DNA of 64,000 nt from Bacteroidales bacterium (GTDB lineage: Bacteria > Bacteroidota > Bacteroidia > Bacteroidales > Bacteroidaceae), in the NCBI GenBank assembly GCA_015060965.1, contig SUXN01000002.1:52518-116517 (forward strand), read 5' to 3'. The notes below the pieces were generated by a model, which saw nothing but the letters and a program-made list of their open reading frames with translations, was not told where the DNA came from and did no database searches. A program made the position numbers and the translations under genes. Below are positions 62,432-64,000 of the stretch, one piece after another (within the stretch, counting starts at the first letter, position 1; every line of letters starts with the position of its first letter).

Positions 62432-63505
62432 ATGGAACTCAAACTTGACACTTATGTACCGCAGTCGGTGATGTTCTCGTCGGAGATAAGCACCCTTGTG
62501 TATTCTACAGACTTGGAGAAGATTGTCGTTGAAATATATATACCAAGTGCAAACTACACACATTTGCTTAATACCACTCTTTATGCCATTGACGGAAAGG
62601 TAACACTTTATGATGTGAAGGAATTGGTAGAGCAGTATATGCGTGATAAGAAGATTGCATACCTCGAATTTGGCGTAGAGGTTTATAATGAGGGTGGGGA
62701 AGTTGTTATTATTACCGCTTTCAAGGTGTTGTTCTGCTCCTTCAAGCCCACTTTGTCCGCTACTACATACACACGGTTTAACTTCCTGACATCGCAACGG
62801 GCAAAACTGTTGGATTTCTTTGTCTGCTATGAAGATGATTTATTGTATTATGCCGAAAATGGGGAAGATACAAGTTATACATTGATCTTTGTATATACGA
62901 CAAAGGGTGGCGAGACGCTGACCGAGCAGAGGTTTTTTAATAGTTCGGCCACAAAAACAGGAATACATCATGTGTACTTTGACTTTTTCGAGTATTACAG
63001 CGCATATCAAGATGAAAAAGGGGCACTCCTGAAGGCGATTACCTGCAAGATGAAAAATAGAATGTTTACCTATTATCTTACAGAGAAGGCTCCCGACCTG
63101 TATTTCAGGTTCTACAATGCTTTCAATCATAGGGATTTTATTCCGCTTTACGGCAAGACAACAACAAAGATGAAAACACAGAAGAGTGAGGCGGTATGTG
63201 GTGGCGAGACTGCTTATTATGATTGCAATAGTGAGAAGTTATACGAATTTGAGTCGGAACGCTTGACACCGGATATGATGCAGTGGCTGGAGGAACTATT
63301 GACATCGCATTATGTAACAAAGAACGGAAGTGCATCTTCAAAGGTGCTGATTACGGATTATACATACGAGGTGGCAGACGATGATACGGAAAAGTACATC
63401 GCAAAATTTACTTGGAAATATGCAGATAACAGGCTGACACTTGAAAAGCCTTACGAAGGAAATGCAAAAGTATTTACCCAACAATTCAAAGATACATTCC
63501 AATAA
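62432..63505 (+). CDS. Probable prophage tail/virion protein
   Basis: This 357-residue protein starts MELKLDTYVPQSVMFSSEISTLVYS. It is beta-rich and aromatic, without signals or catalytic motifs, like phage tail or baseplate proteins. The ATG at 62432 was chosen from the promoter position; the longer frame starts in the terminator. It overlaps the next start by one base (TAATG). Confidence 0.62.
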   Translation: MELKLDTYVPQSVMFSSEISTLVYSTDLEKIVVEIYIPSANYTHLLNTTLYAIDGKVTLYDVKELVEQYMRDKKIAYLEFGVEVYNEGGEVVIITAFKVLFCSFKPTLSATTYTRFNFLTSQRAKLLDFFVCYEDDLLYYAENGEDTSYTLIFVYTTKGGETLTEQRFFNSSATKTGIHHVYFDFFEYYSAYQDEKGALLKAITCKMKNRMFTYYLTEKAPDLYFRFYNAFNHRDFIPLYGKTTTKMKTQKSEAVCGGETAYYDCNSEKLYEFESERLTPDMMQWLEELLTSHYVTKNGSASSKVLITDYTYEVADDDTEKYIAKFTWKYADNRLTLEKPYEGNAKVFTQQFKDTFQ

Positions 63506-63738
63506 TGGCAAAGGCAATACATATTTCAACACTCCGCAAGATGTTGCAGGCAGGCGACCCTGTGGATATTTCTCTTTGGAAAAGCAACGGTGAAATACTG
63601 CATTATCGCAATGCAGTGCCACTGCGGTACGATTTCTACAAAGGCACTCGCCGTATTAAGCTGCTCGATAGCCGGGAAATACGCACCGTGCGCGATGTTT
63701 GTATTTTTGAGATAAACGGTATGGAAGTTTTCTTGTAA
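63505..63738 (+). CDS. Small prophage protein coupled to the tail-type gene
   Basis: This 77-residue protein starts MAKAIHISTLRKMLQAGDPVDISLWKSNGE and ends VCIFEINGMEVFL, a compact alpha/beta pattern. It is coupled to the preceding stop codon. Not recognised. Confidence 0.6.
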   Translation: MAKAIHISTLRKMLQAGDPVDISLWKSNGEILHYRNAVPLRYDFYKGTRRIKLLDSREIRTVRDVCIFEINGMEVFL

Positions 63739-63743
63739 TCTAT

Positions 63744-63842
63744 TATATTTGCACAACAAATATGGGTGTGAGTGCTTAAAAGGCGCGAGAGATCAAGCTG
63801 TACCGCCCTTAAGCTGGAGATTATATCTCCGGCTTTTTTTCT
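63744..63842 (+). ncRNA. Possible short RNA or attenuator with two exclusive hairpins
   Basis: TATATTTG at 63744-63751 could start an RNA near 63758. GCTTAAAAGGCG (63774-63785) can pair with CGCCCTTAAGC (63804-63814). The last four bases also begin the terminator stem at 63811, so the two folds exclude each other. The product would be about 85 nt. Confidence 0.3.
63811..63842 (+). terminator. Terminator after the tail-type genes
   Basis: An 11-bp stem (63811-63821 with 63825-63835, one G-T pair) and a run of T follow. Located 72 bp after the stop at 63738. Confidence 0.8.
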
Positions 63843-63845
63843 GTC

Positions 63846-63877
63846 TTTTACCGCACCTTATATGCTCCATAATTTTG
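63846..63877 (+). promoter_or_regulatory. Promoter of the last, partial gene
   Basis: TAATTTTG at 63870-63877 fits the -7 element; TTTT at 63846-63849, 20 bp upstream, is a near -33. Transcription would start near 63884. Confidence 0.5.
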
Positions 63878-63896
63878 CTGCAAAACAAGCAAGATT

Positions 63897-64000
63897 ATGG
63901 AGTTTCTTAATTTCAACAGCGTGGAGCTGTTACCCAATGCAAAGGCAAGTGCAGCCTTTATGGTGGATAGCGGAAAGGTATTCCGTGAGGACACCGACAT
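63897..64000 (+). CDS. Prophage protein, 3' end outside the window
   Basis: An open frame starts MEFLNFNSVELLPNAKASAA and continues to the window end (34 complete codons). Too short for a family call; the position suggests another virion protein. Confidence 0.55.
   Translation, partial: MEFLNFNSVELLPNAKASAAFMVDSGKVFREDTD

Larger units (their letters stand above)
31860..64000. mobile_element. Prophage (left part, continues past the window)
   Basis: Hallmark phage genes are present: primase-helicase, ClpP-like prohead protease, major capsid protein, terminase small and large subunits and probable tail genes. Phage genes all lie on the plus strand apart from a 41-codon frame; the minus-strand block is the RiPP cargo. 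The left edge is approximate, placed in the gene-free junction after the YegP gene. No integrase, portal or lysis gene was recognised. Cargo includes ArdA, Abi and the RiPP cluster. Whether it is inducible cannot be told. Confidence 0.85.

Noticed and set aside
31860..64000. Integrative conjugative element
   Set aside because: ArdA is common on ICEs, but terminase, capsid and prohead protease genes and the lack of tra/mob genes point to a phage.

Overview
The window looks like a piece of a Bacteroidales genome (Bacteroides/Prevotella/Muribaculaceae type; I cannot fix the genus). Several promoters fit the Bacteroidetes consensus (-33 TTTG, 19-20 bp, -7 TAnnTTTG). Many proteins belong to families typical of that order: DAHP synthase/chorismate mutase fusion, DUF4421, Porin_10, DUF4468, DUF5723, DUF3244 and TPR membrane regulators.

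Positions 1-31629 are ordinary chromosome. In order: a TatD/DAHPS-chorismate mutase/metal-cofactor ABC cluster; the branched-chain amino acid operon ilvD-ilvB-ilvN-ilvC, preceded by a promoter, an Ile/Leu-rich leader peptide and an attenuator hairpin; envelope proteins; PASTA protein and RluD-type pseudouridine synthase; GH25 lysozyme; PPi-dependent phosphofructokinase; an amidase-like secreted protein; rpmH; an ilvA-ridA pair; a lipoprotein/outer-membrane pair; and a YegP-family gene.

From about 31.86 kb to the end the window is a prophage. Its early part has small DNA-binding proteins, a 938-residue primase-helicase, a dense cluster of GATACAA iterons and an ArdA antirestriction gene. The morphogenesis part has a ClpP-like prohead protease with a probable nested scaffold, the major capsid protein, a phosphoribosyltransferase-like protein, terminase small subunit, an Abi gene cassette and terminase large subunit. 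Small genes and probable tail genes follow after 61 kb. No integrase or portal gene was recognised, so the element continues past the window.

Between the terminase large subunit and the small genes (47.75-60.98 kb) lies an AT-rich RiPP (bacteriocin-like) cluster, mostly on the opposite strand. It encodes a double-glycine precursor with six core cysteines, a C39-peptidase ABC exporter, an HlyD-type adaptor, a TonB-type outer-membrane protein, two glycosyltransferases, a LanC-like protein without recognisable zinc ligands, a VKOR-thioredoxin fusion, a DUF3244 secreted protein and a divergent TPR regulator. The divergent promoter region has three copies of ATGTCCGA and a C11 tract. There is no radical SAM or LanB/LanM enzyme, so the product looks like an oxidised, possibly glycosylated disulfide peptide. 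This cluster as prophage cargo, with ArdA and Abi genes in the same element, is the most interesting system here.
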